64,000 bases of DNA from Cryobacterium aureum (lineage in GTDB: Bacteria; Actinomycetota; Actinomycetes; Actinomycetales; Microbacteriaceae), in NCBI RefSeq assembly GCF_002954245.1, contig NZ_PPTG01000035.1:1542-65541 (forward strand), read 5' to 3'. The translations under genes were made by a program, and so were the position numbers. Under the pieces are notes generated by a model. That model was not told the origin of the DNA. It made no database searches and was given only the letters and a program-made list of their open reading frames with translations. Positions 63,688 to 64,000 of this stretch are shown one piece after another (the first letter of the stretch is position 1; each line of letters opens with the position of its first letter).

Positions 63688-64000
63688 ATGGTCTACGTCA
63701 CCCCCGACACCGCTGCGGTTGCCGCGCCACGTCCGGCCCGGGCGCTGGGGCGCCCAGCCGCCGCCGGACTCGCCTCAGCCCTGGCCGGCCTCGGTCTGGC
63801 CGAGCTGACCGCTGCCTGGATCGCGCCCGGCGCCAGCCCGGTATTCACGGTCGGGGCCCTCGTCATCGACATCGTTCCGACCCGTGTCAAAGAACTCGTG
63901 ATCGGTCTGTTCGGCACGGCCGACAAGATCGTGCTCATCGTCACCATCGTGCTCGTTTTGGCCGTGCTCGCCGCGCTGGCCGGCATCCTCGAGTCGAGGC
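63688..64000 (+). CDS. Membrane molybdopterin-dependent oxidoreductase, N-terminal part (truncated by window)
   Basis: The first ~104 residues of a gene running off the right edge. After a short charged N-terminus come two membrane segments: RPAAAGLASALAGLGLAELT, and IVLIVTIVLVLAVLAALAGI after the loop IDIVPTRVKELVIGLFG. The string GLAELTAAWIAPGASPVFTVG, broken here as ELTAAWIAPGASPVF plus VGALVIDIVP, together with the loop around KELVIGLFGTADK, is typical of actinobacterial proteins that join a membrane region to a sulfite-oxidase-like molybdopterin domain. The catalytic domain itself would lie beyond the window, so the assignment rests on the N-terminus only. Confidence 0.65.
   Translation, partial: MVYVTPDTAAVAAPRPARALGRPAAAGLASALAGLGLAELTAAWIAPGASPVFTVGALVIDIVPTRVKELVIGLFGTADKIVLIVTIVLVLAVLAALAGILESR

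Overview
This window is high-GC chromosomal DNA from an actinobacterium, most likely a Microbacteriaceae member of the Cryobacterium type. The reasons are the base composition, the frequent GTG/TTG starts, the overlapping ATGA/GTGA gene junctions, actinobacterial families (DUF501, mycosin-like S8 peptidase, DUF3516 helicase, DUF222/HNH protein), an L25/Ctc-type ribosomal protein, and cold-lifestyle genes (a fatty acid desaturase and DUF3494 ice-binding domains). The genus is an inference from gene content; no 16S gene is present.

Layout. Positions 1-3.8 kb are accessory: an HNH endonuclease fragment, two GNAT acetyltransferases, a 5'-truncated membrane-protein gene, a small hypothetical gene, and a decayed open frame next to the 3' end of a tRNA with anticodon UAA. 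Positions 3.9-20.2 kb are core housekeeping: NDH-2, the divIC/DUF501/S8 peptidase overlapping set, eno, hisS, an ABC-2 exporter, mazG, nhaA, mfd, pth and rplY. Positions 20.4-33.8 kb form a sugar-catabolism island. One strand carries a FadR-type regulator, two sugar ABC permeases, a binding protein, two NagA-type amidohydrolases, NagB, a tagaturonate epimerase-like protein, an SDR oxidoreductase, a mannonate dehydratase-like enolase-superfamily enzyme and a gluconokinase. The other strand carries a second gluconokinase and an aldose epimerase. The island reads into gnd (6-phosphogluconate dehydrogenase).

Positions 36-51.9 kb return to core genes: prs, glmU, tRNA-Gln, a MarR regulator, the methionine importer metQNI, an ABC-F protein, ispE, rsmA, tatD, metG, an NADP-dependent oxidoreductase, rsmI and a protein O-mannosyltransferase. 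Positions 52-58 kb hold a desaturase followed by a cell-surface locus. This locus has two stand-alone WxL-like proteins, a DUF916-like WxL partner gene broken by a stop codon and a frameshift, and a large protein that joins DUF3494 ice-binding domains to a C-terminal WxL-like domain. The window closes with L-serine dehydratase, a LysM lipoprotein, a sulfurtransferase, a DUF3516 helicase and the start of a membrane molybdopterin oxidoreductase-like gene.

The two most unusual systems are the apparent ice-binding/WxL surface display locus (53.2-57.9 kb) and the mixed uronate plus amino-sugar catabolic island (20.4-33.8 kb). The island looks inserted between rplY/pth/mfd and prs/glmU.
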